Source: an uncultured Methanospirillum sp. (GTDB lineage: Archaea > Halobacteriota > Methanomicrobia > Methanomicrobiales > Methanospirillaceae). Taken from it: DNA of 64,000 nt. The notes below the pieces were generated by a model. The model saw only the letters and a list, made by a program, of their open reading frames with translations. It did no database searches and was not told where the DNA came from. Each line of letters starts with the position of its first letter. The stretch's first letter is position 1. Shown piece by piece: positions 45,310 through 55,381 of this stretch. Both the position numbers and the translations under genes were made by a program. The stretch lies in the NCBI RefSeq assembly GCF_963668475.1, contig NZ_OY764544.1:1488001-1552000 (forward strand), given 5' to 3'.

Positions 45310-46602
45310 CAGTAGTTCACTAACTCAATTTTTCGACATCGAGTGCAATTCGGTAACTTAATATAGATACGAGTTGCCCCCTGTGGCATATCAGTTTAAA
45401 TCCAATCCTGCGACAAATTGCCCTTCAATTAGTGAGTAGACGTGCTTTAGAAGGGTCGTTTCTGCGCTTGACAATACTCTTCAAATCCCGATTCGAGGAA
45501 AACTGAATCAGAGAAAAGTTATTAAAACAGTCGTCGGAATGGCTTCTAATCAGGGATCAATTCATTCAACAACGAATAGTCTTGTTAATGTTCCTTGTGA
45601 AAATTCAATGCGGCACCACCTTCAGAAACTTGACTTTAACTTTCTTCAGGAAAATAATGTAGAAATACTAACCTCTGATGCAATATCTATCCTTAATCCT
45701 GGAACAGCGTATAAATTCGCAATAGATTTTACGTTGGATCCCGATTATGGCAATCAAACCCAGGAAAACTGGGATTATATTGTCCGAAGCCAGAAAAAGA
45801 AGTCTACAAACGACTTTTACGGATATGCAACTCTGTATGTTATTAACAAAAACCGTCAGCTTACTTTATCCATCCTCCCGATGCATCCGGAGTTCTCTTC
45901 AGCTTATTATGTAGCATACTTTTTGGACGTAATTAAGTCATTAAACCTGAAGATGGAGGTTTTATGTTTAGATCGTGGTTTTTATAGTAAAAAAGTTATC
46001 AAACTATTACAGATCTGCGATGTGCCTAACATTATCTCAGTAAAAAGACATGGAAAACGGATGATAGAGTTATTAGACGGAAGAGGATCAAAGTTTGACA
46101 CCTATACAATGAAGGACCGAAAGTGTCCAGTTACATTCAGATTAGCTGTTGTTACCACAGACTCGAAAGGGAAAAGAGGGAAGAACAAAGCGATTAACTA
46201 TGGATATGTTGTATTTGGAATAGATTGGAAGTTCAAAAAGATTTTCAATATATATCGTACTCGATTCGCAATTGAATCATCCTATAGGATGAGAAACCGG
46301 TCAAAGCCTAAAACATCGTCTAAAAGTGTAAAACTTAAGTATTTTTACGCCATAGTTTCAATGCTCTTAAAGAATATTTGGCTTGCGATAGCATGGGATT
46401 ATTTTTCACCCATCCAGACAGGTCCTCGTGTAATAATTTTGCGTGCATTCAGGTTTGAATGGTTCCTTGATCTCCTTTGGAACTATACAAAAAAGTTGAG
46501 AAAGTTTAGGACTCGAATTCCCTCATACAGGGTTCCAATTGAGAGATATCGATATAGTTACGTTAAATAATTGAAATCTGTAAATGAGTTAGCGAACTAC
46601 TG
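45310..46602 (+). mobile_element. ISH3-like insertion sequence
   Basis: A 1,293-bp element bounded by 18-bp inverted repeats that match at 17 positions: CAGTAGTTCACTAACTCA at 45310-45327 and the reverse complement of CAGTAGTTCGCTAACTCA at 46585-46602. The flanking bases AATAT and AATAG may be remains of a target duplication. It carries a single transposase gene on the plus strand. Confidence 0.88.
45383..46570 (+). pseudogene. ISH3-family transposase with an early in-frame TAG
   Basis: The DDE transposase is open from 45539 for 343 aa, with catalytic-type 'VLCLDRGFYSKKVIKLL', 'DFTLDPDYGN' and 'YRTRFAIESSYRMRNRSK', the last being typical of ISH3 relatives. In-frame coding-like sequence extends upstream ('CFRRVVSALDNTLQIPIRGK') to a GTG at 45383, interrupted by a TAG at 45437-45439. 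The natural protein was thus probably about 395 aa. A restart at the ATG at 45539 would lose the N-terminal domain, so this copy is likely dead or weakened. Confidence 0.72.
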
Positions 46603-46772
46603 AATAGGAAAGAAACGATAGATGCCTGAATTTCCTAGAGGGTTCACAAATTGGTCCATAATAAGAAAAAAATTCTTAGACTGATACCCAAGTTTTATTA
46701 AAAGGTTTTTGTTAAGTATAGTATATGCCAGAGAGAAGTTAATACCAAAGAAAATGAACTTAATAACAAGAT

Positions 46773-48560
46773 ATGATTAGTTTGCCTGAATATTTCCATA
46801 AATTAAGATTTTTTATAAAAGGCTATGAATTTTTTTTAGTATTCCTTTTTCTCATTGCGATGATAATAGGAATAATTGACGCTTTAAGTATTTCTTTACT
46901 ATATCCAATGCTGTCGGTTGGATTTCAGATAGATGCAAATACAAACCAAATATACCATTTTATTGAAAAATTTGGTTCATTAATACCTATAGGTTCTCCT
47001 TTTGTTCATTTAGGGTTTTTATTTATTTTTTTAACTGGAACTAGCTTGTTTTTACAGTTGGTTTATTGGAAAATAGCATTCATTTTTCAAAAAGAAGTGA
47101 TTATTAACATCAAAAAAGCCATTTTCCATAAAATTAATAATAATGATTACAATTTTTTTATTGACACAAAACAAGGCGATCTGATAACCCTTTTTAATAT
47201 TAGCCCAAGTAATGTCCAACAAACATTTGATAAATTGCTTTGTTTATGTACTGATTTAGTCAGTTCTCTGTTAGTTATATTTATGTTATTTCTTATTTCT
47301 CCTGAAGGAATGCTTTTAGTTTTAATAGGAGGTGGATTGTTTTATGTGCTTCTCAATATGATTGGAAAGAATATTTCCGAAAAACTAGGTTTTCTTCAAA
47401 TTGTTTCCGGACAGTCAGAAAATAAGGTAATTACTGAATACATATCTGGTGTAAAACCAATCAAAGCTCTTCATGCAGCTGATCACTGGAATGAGCAATA
47501 TTCTGATGCATTAAAGATATACTGGGACCGATTTGCTGAACTAATGTTTATACAGAGAATTCCAATACTTGCAATTAATTCTCTGTTCTACATTGCAATA
47601 GGAGGGATAGTATTAATATTATATGTATATTATGCAGATAAATTTATATCAGTAATCCCAGTTCTGGGTACATTTGCAGCGGGTACTATGAAAGTATTAC
47701 CTAAGTTTATGAATATTGGGGATTATCGATTACAATTGAGTGCTTCCCTCCCACATATCGTTTCTGTTTATAATGCATTGAACGATAAAAAATATGAAAA
47801 AATCGTAAATGGAAATATTAATTGTAATAATATTTCGTCAGATATTATTCTTAAGGATGTAAATTTTTCATATAATCATGTGCCCATCCTCAAACAGGTA
47901 AATATGATAATTAAAAAAGGTTCTATGACTGCTTTAGTAGGCCCTTCTGGATCCGGTAAGTCTACAATTACAAGTCTTTTATTACGGCTGTTCGATCCAA
48001 AATCAGGATTTATTTATATCAACAATGAGGATTTAAAAAGTTTTGAAATTGGATCATATCGCAATTTAATTGGGTATATCAGTCAGGAACCTTTCATATT
48101 TAATGACACAATTAAGGAAAATATTTGTTTTGGAGAAAAATATTCCGATGTTGAAATTATTAGAGCTGCAAAACTAGCTCATGCTCACAATTTTATTTCA
48201 GATCTTCCTCATGGGTATGATACTTTTGTAGGAGATCAGGGGATTAACCTTTCAGGTGGAGAGAAACAAAGAATTGTTATCGCAAGAGCTATGATTCGTC
48301 GTCCTGAGTTATTAATCCTTGATGAAGCAACAAGTGCACTTGATAATATTTCTGAAGCAGCAGTCCAAAAAGCGATAGACCATGTTTCTAAAGAATGTAC
48401 AACATTAGTAATTGCACACCGATTAACAACGATAAAGAATGCAGATAAAATATTTACAATTGATAAGGGAGAAATTACCGAAGAAGGAACTCATGACGAA
48501 TTATTAAAACAAAAAGGAAAATACTGGGAGATGTATACTTCAAATGATCAGGAGAGTTGA
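46773..48560 (+). CDS. ABC exporter (membrane plus ATPase domains)
   Basis: The 595-aa half-transporter has about six membrane segments in residues 1-320, then a nucleotide-binding domain. The latter has Walker A 'GPSGSGKSTITSLLLRLFDP', Q-loop 'IGYISQEPFIFNDTIKENI', signature 'NLSGGEKQRIVIARAM', Walker B 'LLILDEATSALD' and the switch His in 'VIAHRLTTI'. The MsbA/PglK-like layout and the glycosyltransferases next door suggest export of a glycolipid or oligosaccharide. It converges with the glycosyltransferase gene at 48564 with only three bases between stops. The DNA is visibly AT-rich compared with the left half of the window. Confidence 0.92.
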   Translation: MISLPEYFHKLRFFIKGYEFFLVFLFLIAMIIGIIDALSISLLYPMLSVGFQIDANTNQIYHFIEKFGSLIPIGSPFVHLGFLFIFLTGTSLFLQLVYWKIAFIFQKEVIINIKKAIFHKINNNDYNFFIDTKQGDLITLFNISPSNVQQTFDKLLCLCTDLVSSLLVIFMLFLISPEGMLLVLIGGGLFYVLLNMIGKNISEKLGFLQIVSGQSENKVITEYISGVKPIKALHAADHWNEQYSDALKIYWDRFAELMFIQRIPILAINSLFYIAIGGIVLILYVYYADKFISVIPVLGTFAAGTMKVLPKFMNIGDYRLQLSASLPHIVSVYNALNDKKYEKIVNGNINCNNISSDIILKDVNFSYNHVPILKQVNMIIKKGSMTALVGPSGSGKSTITSLLLRLFDPKSGFIYINNEDLKSFEIGSYRNLIGYISQEPFIFNDTIKENICFGEKYSDVEIIRAAKLAHAHNFISDLPHGYDTFVGDQGINLSGGEKQRIVIARAMIRRPELLILDEATSALDNISEAAVQKAIDHVSKECTTLVIAHRLTTIKNADKIFTIDKGEITEEGTHDELLKQKGKYWEMYTSNDQES

Positions 48561-48563
48561 GAG

Positions 48564-50777
48564 TTAAATATTATTATATATTTTTTCATATTTTCTTGCA
48601 ACATCATCCCATGTATCATATACCTCATTTTTTAATGATAAAGATTTAGAGGCCTCATTATATGAGTGATTGAATAATATATAAAAAATAACTTCATAAA
48701 ATGACTCGCAACTGGGTCGACAGAATTTAACATTTTTCGCAGAATCTCCCAACATATGATTTTTTGTTAAAATGAGCGGAGAATTTAATTTTAATGCAAT
48801 TTCTAAATATGTTAAATAATTAGTATTAGAATTATGATTTGGAAGAATAACAATATCAGAAATAAACAAAGATAATGCAATTTCTTCATCGTTAAGGAAT
48901 TCATTTATTAATATAACCGAAAATTTCAGATCATAAGACAGATTATATTTATAAAGTATTTCCTCCAAGTTAATGCTAACAAATTCTTTATCCGTACAAG
49001 GAAGAACTAACAAAATAATTTCTGGAAAAAACCGTTTCAAGGGAACGATTGATTTTAATAGGGCGATAAACTCATCATTCACACCAATTAAACCCAAATT
49101 GGTAAATAGTGCACAAATCACAATCTTATTGCTTAAACCAAGATCTTGTTTAATTTTTTCTTTCCCAATAATTCCATTTGGAACAAAAAATGAGTTGTTT
49201 AATCCCACTGATCGTAATCGTGATAATTCAGAACTGTTTGATACAATAATGCAATTTATTTTTTCAAACTCCTTTATATCTGAATGTATATATTCGATGC
49301 CTCCTGTGGCATTTTGGAGATTTTGATGGAATGTAACAACCGACTTAATTTTATTTTTATTTAAGTGGGTTATGAATTTTCTGAGAAATTCCATAGAGAA
49401 CAATGCAGGGTGATACTGTATGTGAACAATATCAATTAAATGTTCAGAAATTGCCCTTGTTAATTGTTCATAACTGTTTAGACCAATTTTCCAACACCTT
49501 TTAACATCAATGCCATCACAACGAACTTTTTCATCCTTCCCAATAATGTTTGCAAAAATAGTTACATCATGATTTAGAGAATTTGACAGATGATAAGAAT
49601 ATTCGGAGATGGCACATCCTGAATTCCATGGAGTGATAATTCCAATTCTCAATTTGATTGCTAATTTATTTAAGGAAATTATACCATTAAATAGAAGATC
49701 TGCTGTGTTCTCCCAAGTAAATTTACCCAGTTGTTGTTTTCCTTTCGTTATAAGGGAATTTTGCATAGATTTATCATCAATTAGGTTACCAATAGTTTCT
49801 GCAATCTCCTGATAATTATTGGAATTCACATATAAAACAGCATCACCACCTATTTCCGGTAAGCAGGAATTGTCTGATACAATAGAAGGAATTCCAAAAG
49901 CCATTGCTTCAATTACAGGTAATCCAAATCCTTCGTAGTGCGGAACAAATACGAAAAGTGAAGCATGTTGATATAACAAAAACAAATCATGACGGGATAA
50001 ATAATCCGTAAAAAGAATTTTTCCTGGGGGAATACCTTCTTCATGGATTAAGTGAGTTATTTTTCTTTCATAATCAGGGGTAATTTCATTTGCTAACACA
50101 AATTGATAATCATTTTGGATTCTTTTAGGCAATCTTGCATAAGCTTTTATCATCCCCTCTACATTTTTTCTTGTGTCCATACTGGGAACAGACAAGAAGT
50201 AATTTTGTGAAATCTTTATTTTGTTAAATAGGCAATCAACCTCATTGTCCACAAAATAGTTAATATCAGGATCCAATCCAGCAAAGATAATCGTGATTTT
50301 TGAAGGATCAATTTCCAACAATTCAACAAGATCTCGTTTCACTGAAGACGATATGACAAAAATATTTTGGCAATATCTGATCTGATATAACCTTTTAAAA
50401 TAATCATTTTTTACTTTATCTGAAAAATGAGATATATATTTTTCCCATAATGCAACTGGTATAATATCATAAACAATAATCGAATATGAGCAGGCTAAAT
50501 CACCGGGATTCACAATCGGATGACTTAAGGCCAGGAAACTTGTATAAACAAAGTGATCCAGAGATGATGATAAATCTCCGCTAATGTTATCAGGAATACA
50601 CGTGACATTTTTTCGGTTAACTATTGTATTTGGAACAGACCCTTTTTTGTAGTTATACAAAAAGTATTCAGCATCATGATCAATAATCAGATGATTTATG
50701 AGATGCAGAATATATGTTGTTATACCCCTTCCTTTGGGATCTATGGATAAAGGTAGAAGATCGATACCAATTTTCAT
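48564..50777 (-). CDS. Two-domain glycosyltransferase (GT4-like tandem)
   Basis: The 737-aa protein looks like two GT-B glycosyltransferases in tandem. The first (about 1-375) begins 'KIGIDLLPLSIDPKGRGITT' and has 'FVFVPHYEGFGLPVIEAMAF' with 'SDNSCLPEIGGDA', the donor-binding block of GT4. The second begins at about 378 'LRIGIITPWNSGCAISEYSY' and has 'VHIQYHPALFSMEFLRKF' and a weaker donor region 'SDIVILPNHNSNTNYLTYLE'. The second site looks divergent. It should add sugars to a surface glycan on the cytoplasmic face. The start overlaps the stop of the methyltransferase gene at 50774 (ATGA). Confidence 0.87.
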   Translation of the reverse strand: MKIGIDLLPLSIDPKGRGITTYILHLINHLIIDHDAEYFLYNYKKGSVPNTIVNRKNVTCIPDNISGDLSSSLDHFVYTSFLALSHPIVNPGDLACSYSIIVYDIIPVALWEKYISHFSDKVKNDYFKRLYQIRYCQNIFVISSSVKRDLVELLEIDPSKITIIFAGLDPDINYFVDNEVDCLFNKIKISQNYFLSVPSMDTRKNVEGMIKAYARLPKRIQNDYQFVLANEITPDYERKITHLIHEEGIPPGKILFTDYLSRHDLFLLYQHASLFVFVPHYEGFGLPVIEAMAFGIPSIVSDNSCLPEIGGDAVLYVNSNNYQEIAETIGNLIDDKSMQNSLITKGKQQLGKFTWENTADLLFNGIISLNKLAIKLRIGIITPWNSGCAISEYSYHLSNSLNHDVTIFANIIGKDEKVRCDGIDVKRCWKIGLNSYEQLTRAISEHLIDIVHIQYHPALFSMEFLRKFITHLNKNKIKSVVTFHQNLQNATGGIEYIHSDIKEFEKINCIIVSNSSELSRLRSVGLNNSFFVPNGIIGKEKIKQDLGLSNKIVICALFTNLGLIGVNDEFIALLKSIVPLKRFFPEIILLVLPCTDKEFVSINLEEILYKYNLSYDLKFSVILINEFLNDEEIALSLFISDIVILPNHNSNTNYLTYLEIALKLNSPLILTKNHMLGDSAKNVKFCRPSCESFYEVIFYILFNHSYNEASKSLSLKNEVYDTWDDVARKYEKIYNNI

Positions 50778-51739
50778 ATGATACCTATATTTGAAATTAT
50801 TCCAATAATATGAGTATTATCATCATCATAACTTAGATATTCCTTACAACAGATAAGATCATTTAAAACCTCATTCCAATCTTCAATAGAGTTTAATCGT
50901 CTTTCAGAAAATGAAGAACATGGATCACCCTCAAGTGATACTGAGAAAAGAACCTTTTTTGATATACGTAATAAAGTATTCAGGAGATTATAAGATTCAG
51001 TCCTGGAAAGATTATTCAGAACACCAATGGAAAAAATGATATCAAAATATCCGGATTTAATAAGATTTAAGGTATTACTATCCGCTAATAGATATTTTAC
51101 TGAACCGCATAAATTCTCATTTGTACAATAACATTTAGTAATATATTCGATACTATCATCTATCCCATATATTTCGGAGTCATAATTTTTTGAAAGATGT
51201 ATCGAGATAAAACCATCTGAAAGGCCATATTCTGCAATATGATGTTGGGAATTATTCAAATCTATTGTGTTCTCTATTATCCTGATTAAGGAGGATTGTG
51301 TATTAATACATAAATTGAAGTTATTCTCAATTAAACCGTCAGAAATTGGAGCAAATATTTTATCACTTCCAAGATTCTCTCTGACATTTATCATATCAGT
51401 AATATTTTCAAGAAAACAAACCCTTCCCTCCAATTCCACAATTGCTTTGCATAGTTCGAAATTTACTTTTGATTGATTATCTATACTAGGGTCTACATAA
51501 TTACGGACTTCAGTATTTATAAATTTTCGAACCTTACAGGCAATTTTAGAAAGTATATTAGGACTAGATACTAAGTTAAAATCTGTATTATTTATATTAT
51601 AGTTCGAACAATTCAACTTTTTTTTCCTTTTGGGTATATTGCATTTGGTTTTTATTTCATCACGATTTTTTCTCTCTTCAACTAATTTTTTAACTTTTAC
51701 CACAAAATCACTAATTGTCGAGTCATCTATCATTTTCAA
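50774..51739 (-). CDS. SAM-dependent methyltransferase of the polysaccharide cluster
   Basis: The 321-aa protein has an N-terminal polar region of about 120 residues and then a methyltransferase-like core. A motif I variant reads 'HIAEYGLSDGFISIHLSKNY', followed by 'IYGIDDSIEYITKCY', 'KYLLADSNTLNLIKSGYFDI' and 'IFSIGVLNNLSR'. It is coupled to the tandem glycosyltransferase by an ATGA overlap, so it may methylate a sugar or cap a glycan chain. The motif I glycines are fewer than usual, so activity is not certain. Confidence 0.72.
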   Translation of the reverse strand: MKMIDDSTISDFVVKVKKLVEERKNRDEIKTKCNIPKRKKKLNCSNYNINNTDFNLVSSPNILSKIACKVRKFINTEVRNYVDPSIDNQSKVNFELCKAIVELEGRVCFLENITDMINVRENLGSDKIFAPISDGLIENNFNLCINTQSSLIRIIENTIDLNNSQHHIAEYGLSDGFISIHLSKNYDSEIYGIDDSIEYITKCYCTNENLCGSVKYLLADSNTLNLIKSGYFDIIFSIGVLNNLSRTESYNLLNTLLRISKKVLFSVSLEGDPCSSFSERRLNSIEDWNEVLNDLICCKEYLSYDDDNTHIIGIISNIGII

Positions 51740-52127
51740 ACATATCTCCCATTAAATATGATAAAACCAAAATTTATTATTTGAATAACAAGGCACTGGA
51801 TCAATATGTATATATTATTATTATGAAGTTTTTATCTTTATCGTAGTTTTATTAAATAAATAATGAATCATAATTATAATGAGAGTCGAATGGATTATCT
51901 TTCCAATTTTAAATAATGTTTTTTTGACTAAATGTATATAATAAGGAGATGTACGACAATTACTCATACATCGGAACAATTTTATTTTGATTTCATCGGT
52001 TGAATTAGAAAAAATGAGAGACCCAACAAAATTTGAAATTCGTGGAGTACGAGTTAATCTTTTTACGGCCCCTAACACAAAATTGAGAAAAACCCTGATC
52101 ACATCACATAAAAGGAAATAATATTAA
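51740..52127. other. AT-rich divergent spacer
   Basis: About 390 bp between divergent genes. A 93-codon minus-strand ORF (51821-52102) has no recognisable family and a composition expected from AT-rich DNA, so I do not call it. Promoters for both directions must lie here. Confidence 0.45.
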
Positions 52128-53411
52128 ATGATCATTGTATTAGAACCCCAATGTATCGGAAGTGCTCATGATATTGTTAATGCATCTTTAATTTATAGCA
52201 TCTCCATAGCTAATAAAAATGAAAAAATTTCTTTTTTTGCTGATTTGAGCCACATTAGTTGCATTAAGAAGATATTGTCTGATACAAACATAGATATCCA
52301 AAATATTGATTATTTTCCAGTAATAATCCCCCAGAAAAATTTATTGAGAGTATCGAAAATAGTTACATATTACAAGTTAATCAATCGTTTATTATGGTAT
52401 GCGTATGAAAAAAAGATTAATAAGATTATTTTTTTATCAGTTTATTCATATAATCTCCTCATTCTCAAATATTTATTAAAGCAGGTTCATTACAATCACT
52501 TTCAGATAAAAATTATTGTACATGGAGTATTGGAAGAAATTAAGAACCCAAATTCTTCATTCATATTAAACCGAATTAAACAATTTGGTTATGCATTAGA
52601 TCAAAAGGACAATGACAATATACAGTATATTGTTCTTTCTCCTTCAATTCTAAATACTATTTCAGATATTTCAAAACCGCCATTTGATAAATTTACAGCC
52701 ATTGATCTTCCGTATATTTATGATAATACAGAAACAAAAACAAAAACTGATAATCGAATCGTATTTGCTACAATAGGCCAAGGAAATCCATATCTTATGA
52801 AATGTGTCGCCAAAGCCCTTCAAATGCAGACCAACCAAACGGTAGAATATGAATTCCGCATCATTGGGGAGAATTGTGGGAATATAAATATAATAAACCA
52901 AAAATACAAGAAACTTATCTCATGTTTTATCTCTATTATTGATCATAAAACAATAAACTGGTTTTTAACTAGTTTTCTCCCGATATCCAGCAAAGTATCA
53001 ACATATCTCTCTGATAAAATTCATATTACAAGTATCAACTGTGTATCAAAGGGAAAACGCCTTTCTCGAAACGAAATCGAGAGGTATGTTAGAGATGTTG
53101 ATTATTTGATTTTTTTTTATAATCGGGATTCATATAAATATACTGCTAGCGGATCATTTTTTGATGCAATATCATATAGAATACCAATAATATTTATTGG
53201 GAACACTTTTTTCGATTATTACTTCTCCTCGTACAAGATCGGTTATCGAGTTGAAACATTATATGAGATTATTGAATTAGTAAAAATGATTTCCATCAAT
53301 GGCATCAATTATGCTGACTACCAACATCAATTAATGGAGATTGAAAAATTTAGACACGAGATAAATATAAATCGCGAAAATAAAATACTATCATTCAGAC
53401 CTTTTAAATAA
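52128..53411 (+). CDS. GT-B-like glycosyltransferase, divergent
   Basis: The 427-aa protein starts 'IIVLEPQCIGSAHDIVNASL' and has an N-terminal Rossmann-like half. The C-terminal half contains 'IVFATIGQGNPYLMKCVAKA', 'VDYLIFFYNRDSYKYTASGS' and 'FFDAISYRIPIIFI', which resembles the donor-sugar site of GT-B glycosyltransferases, where an acidic or Ser/Gly residue precedes a region that selects nucleotide sugar. No membrane segment is seen. Context (ABC exporter, tandem glycosyltransferase, epimerase) supports a role in surface glycan assembly. Family assignment is by pattern only. Confidence 0.62.
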   Translation: MIIVLEPQCIGSAHDIVNASLIYSISIANKNEKISFFADLSHISCIKKILSDTNIDIQNIDYFPVIIPQKNLLRVSKIVTYYKLINRLLWYAYEKKINKIIFLSVYSYNLLILKYLLKQVHYNHFQIKIIVHGVLEEIKNPNSSFILNRIKQFGYALDQKDNDNIQYIVLSPSILNTISDISKPPFDKFTAIDLPYIYDNTETKTKTDNRIVFATIGQGNPYLMKCVAKALQMQTNQTVEYEFRIIGENCGNINIINQKYKKLISCFISIIDHKTINWFLTSFLPISSKVSTYLSDKIHITSINCVSKGKRLSRNEIERYVRDVDYLIFFYNRDSYKYTASGSFFDAISYRIPIIFIGNTFFDYYFSSYKIGYRVETLYEIIELVKMISINGINYADYQHQLMEIEKFRHEININRENKILSFRPFK

Positions 53412-55215
53412 ACCCTTTTTTTCCAGGAAATAGATGTAAATACCCCATTAGCGTCGTAGTATCACCTACACCCCCATTTGATCTTGTTTGAAAAGATGTG
53501 AGAATCCGATCAATTTGAGCGTCTCTTGTAGTTCAGGAGTGAGATTAAGGAATATTGTCTTGATTTCGCTACCGATTTTCACTTCAGTTCTTTCTACTCT
53601 GCTCATTTTCTTCAGGAATACTCGTACACATTCCTCTGTTTTTTCGGGACAAACCGCTCTAAATTTTAGAAAAATAACCGTATTTATCCGAAGTGCGAGC
53701 ATATTGAGGAAAATGTAACTCCTCACCCGGTGTTCCAATCGATGTCTAACTGGCATCAATTCATGACCTGATTTCATCTTCTGAAATCTTTTTTCAACAA
53801 AATCTTTTCCAAAATATTCATTTACAACTTCCTTTGCATCTAAATTATCATCAGTTGAGAGAATGCCATATTTCCCATCTGCTAATTGAGCTCGCGAGAT
53901 TTCTTCATCGTTGAATTCCCATTCCCCTGTAACGTGACTGCCTGATTTGATAAATCTAAATATAAAAAACCGGTAATATGATTTCAATATCTTAATTAAA
54001 TGGTCATTTAATTGTTTTTCATTCAAATTTTCTTCGTTTTTTAGTATGGGATTCAACCTGACAGCAGACACTCGGCGGGTTAATTTTTAAGAATAATATT
54101 TTTCTATCCTCGGCCCAAACAACTTCGCGATATTAAGAATTTCCTCAGTAATATTGAGCAATTCGGTGACCTTTCTTTTTTTATCATCAGATCAATCTGC
54201 CTGACTCTTCTGAATAAGAAGAAGACCCATTTGGCTCTTGGTTTATCCGTTGATTTTCCGAATTGATCGCGAATTGTAACCTTCTGCTCTTTCAAGGTGT
54301 TCCTGAATTGCCACTCGACAATTGAATAAACAAGCAGACAGAGTACCATAATCATAACCAAGGCGGCAATCCGGTTTTCATTCTCTAGGTATACCTCGGA
54401 TGCGTGGAAACTCTTGTCTTTAATAAATCTAAATCCCCGTTCCACCGTGCTTTGCTCTTTATAATAAGTGAGCATCACCTCGGGATCAATTGTGTTATCA
54501 TTACTCGCAAGAATAAACCGACCCATTCGTTCTTGCTCCTGTGCAATTACTTGTTGATTGAGTTCAAGTTCACAGGAAATGAAGTATACCTTCTCAAGGA
54601 TTTCATCTTTTTTTGGTCTTCCACGTTTTCCTTCTAGTCTTTGATTCTTAACTGATATGGTAAGGTCAGAAATGAGATATCTAGGATGCTTATTCATCCA
54701 TTTATCTACGGTCTTCCGGGCATCAGCTTCGCAAGCAAATCCATTAACACATAATTTCCTTAGTGCTGTTTTGTCCTTTTCCAGATGCTTGGTAATATTT
54801 CTTTTCTGCGTCTGAATGCTTCTTTTTTGTTGTTCTGATGAACTAAAAAGAACCCACCGTTGATATACCTCACCATATGAACTCTCGAAAATGACATATG
54901 AATACCGATCATCAGTGCATGAGGACCAGGTAACATCAGATGTAACAATACTCTGAGCTTCTTTGATTGTTTCAGGAACACGAGTAATCCAGAAACATAG
55001 TTGTCCAAGGGTGGAGATGCTTTCAGCGGAATAAAAGGCGGAATCTGCCATATGATAAACGGTTTCATCCGTGTTTAGGTTATTCCTAACCTCATTAATT
55101 GTCCGAATAAGGATCTTTTTGTCTGATATGTTTCCAGATAATGGTTCCATAAAAACCCCAATGAGGCGCTGCCTCAAGCTTGACTCCTGAAAAATGGATA
55201 TAGTACTCAGTCAAT

Positions 55216-55365
55216 CTCTTTTTGGGTAGAGCAGGTTGTTTTCTTTTTGAGATCTGAAACTCGGTATAAAAACTAACCCGGAATTGCTACTGCAGGCTGG
55301 ACTGCGACATAGATCGCGAATGCAAAATTAACCAGTCAGGTAATTCAGCATCTACCCAATTTTCT
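55216..55365 (+). ncRNA. Candidate IS110 bridge RNA
   Basis: The long left end of the IS110 element can fold into a closed domain. TTGGGTAGA (55222-55230) pairs perfectly with TCTACCCAA (55351-55359), extended by a GC/GC pair across one bulge. Inside are two hairpins. One is GGTTGTTTT (55234-55242) with AAAACTAACC (55269-55278); the other is CTGGACTG (55297-55304) with CAGTCAG (55333-55339), each with one bulge. A closing helix around two looped hairpins is the layout of known bridge RNAs, which specify target and donor DNA. Assigning the loops to target or donor is not possible here. Confidence 0.55.
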
Positions 55366-55381
55366 TAAATTTAAGGGAAAT

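Noticed and set aside
51821..52102. 93-codon ORF on the minus strand between two polysaccharide genes
   Set aside because: AT-rich spacer, no recognisable family, low-complexity residues and no ribosome site; probably open by chance.
53412..53465. Terminal repeat of the old broken transposase element near its 3' end
   Set aside because: No matching partner could be found at the other end, so the borders of that element cannot be set.
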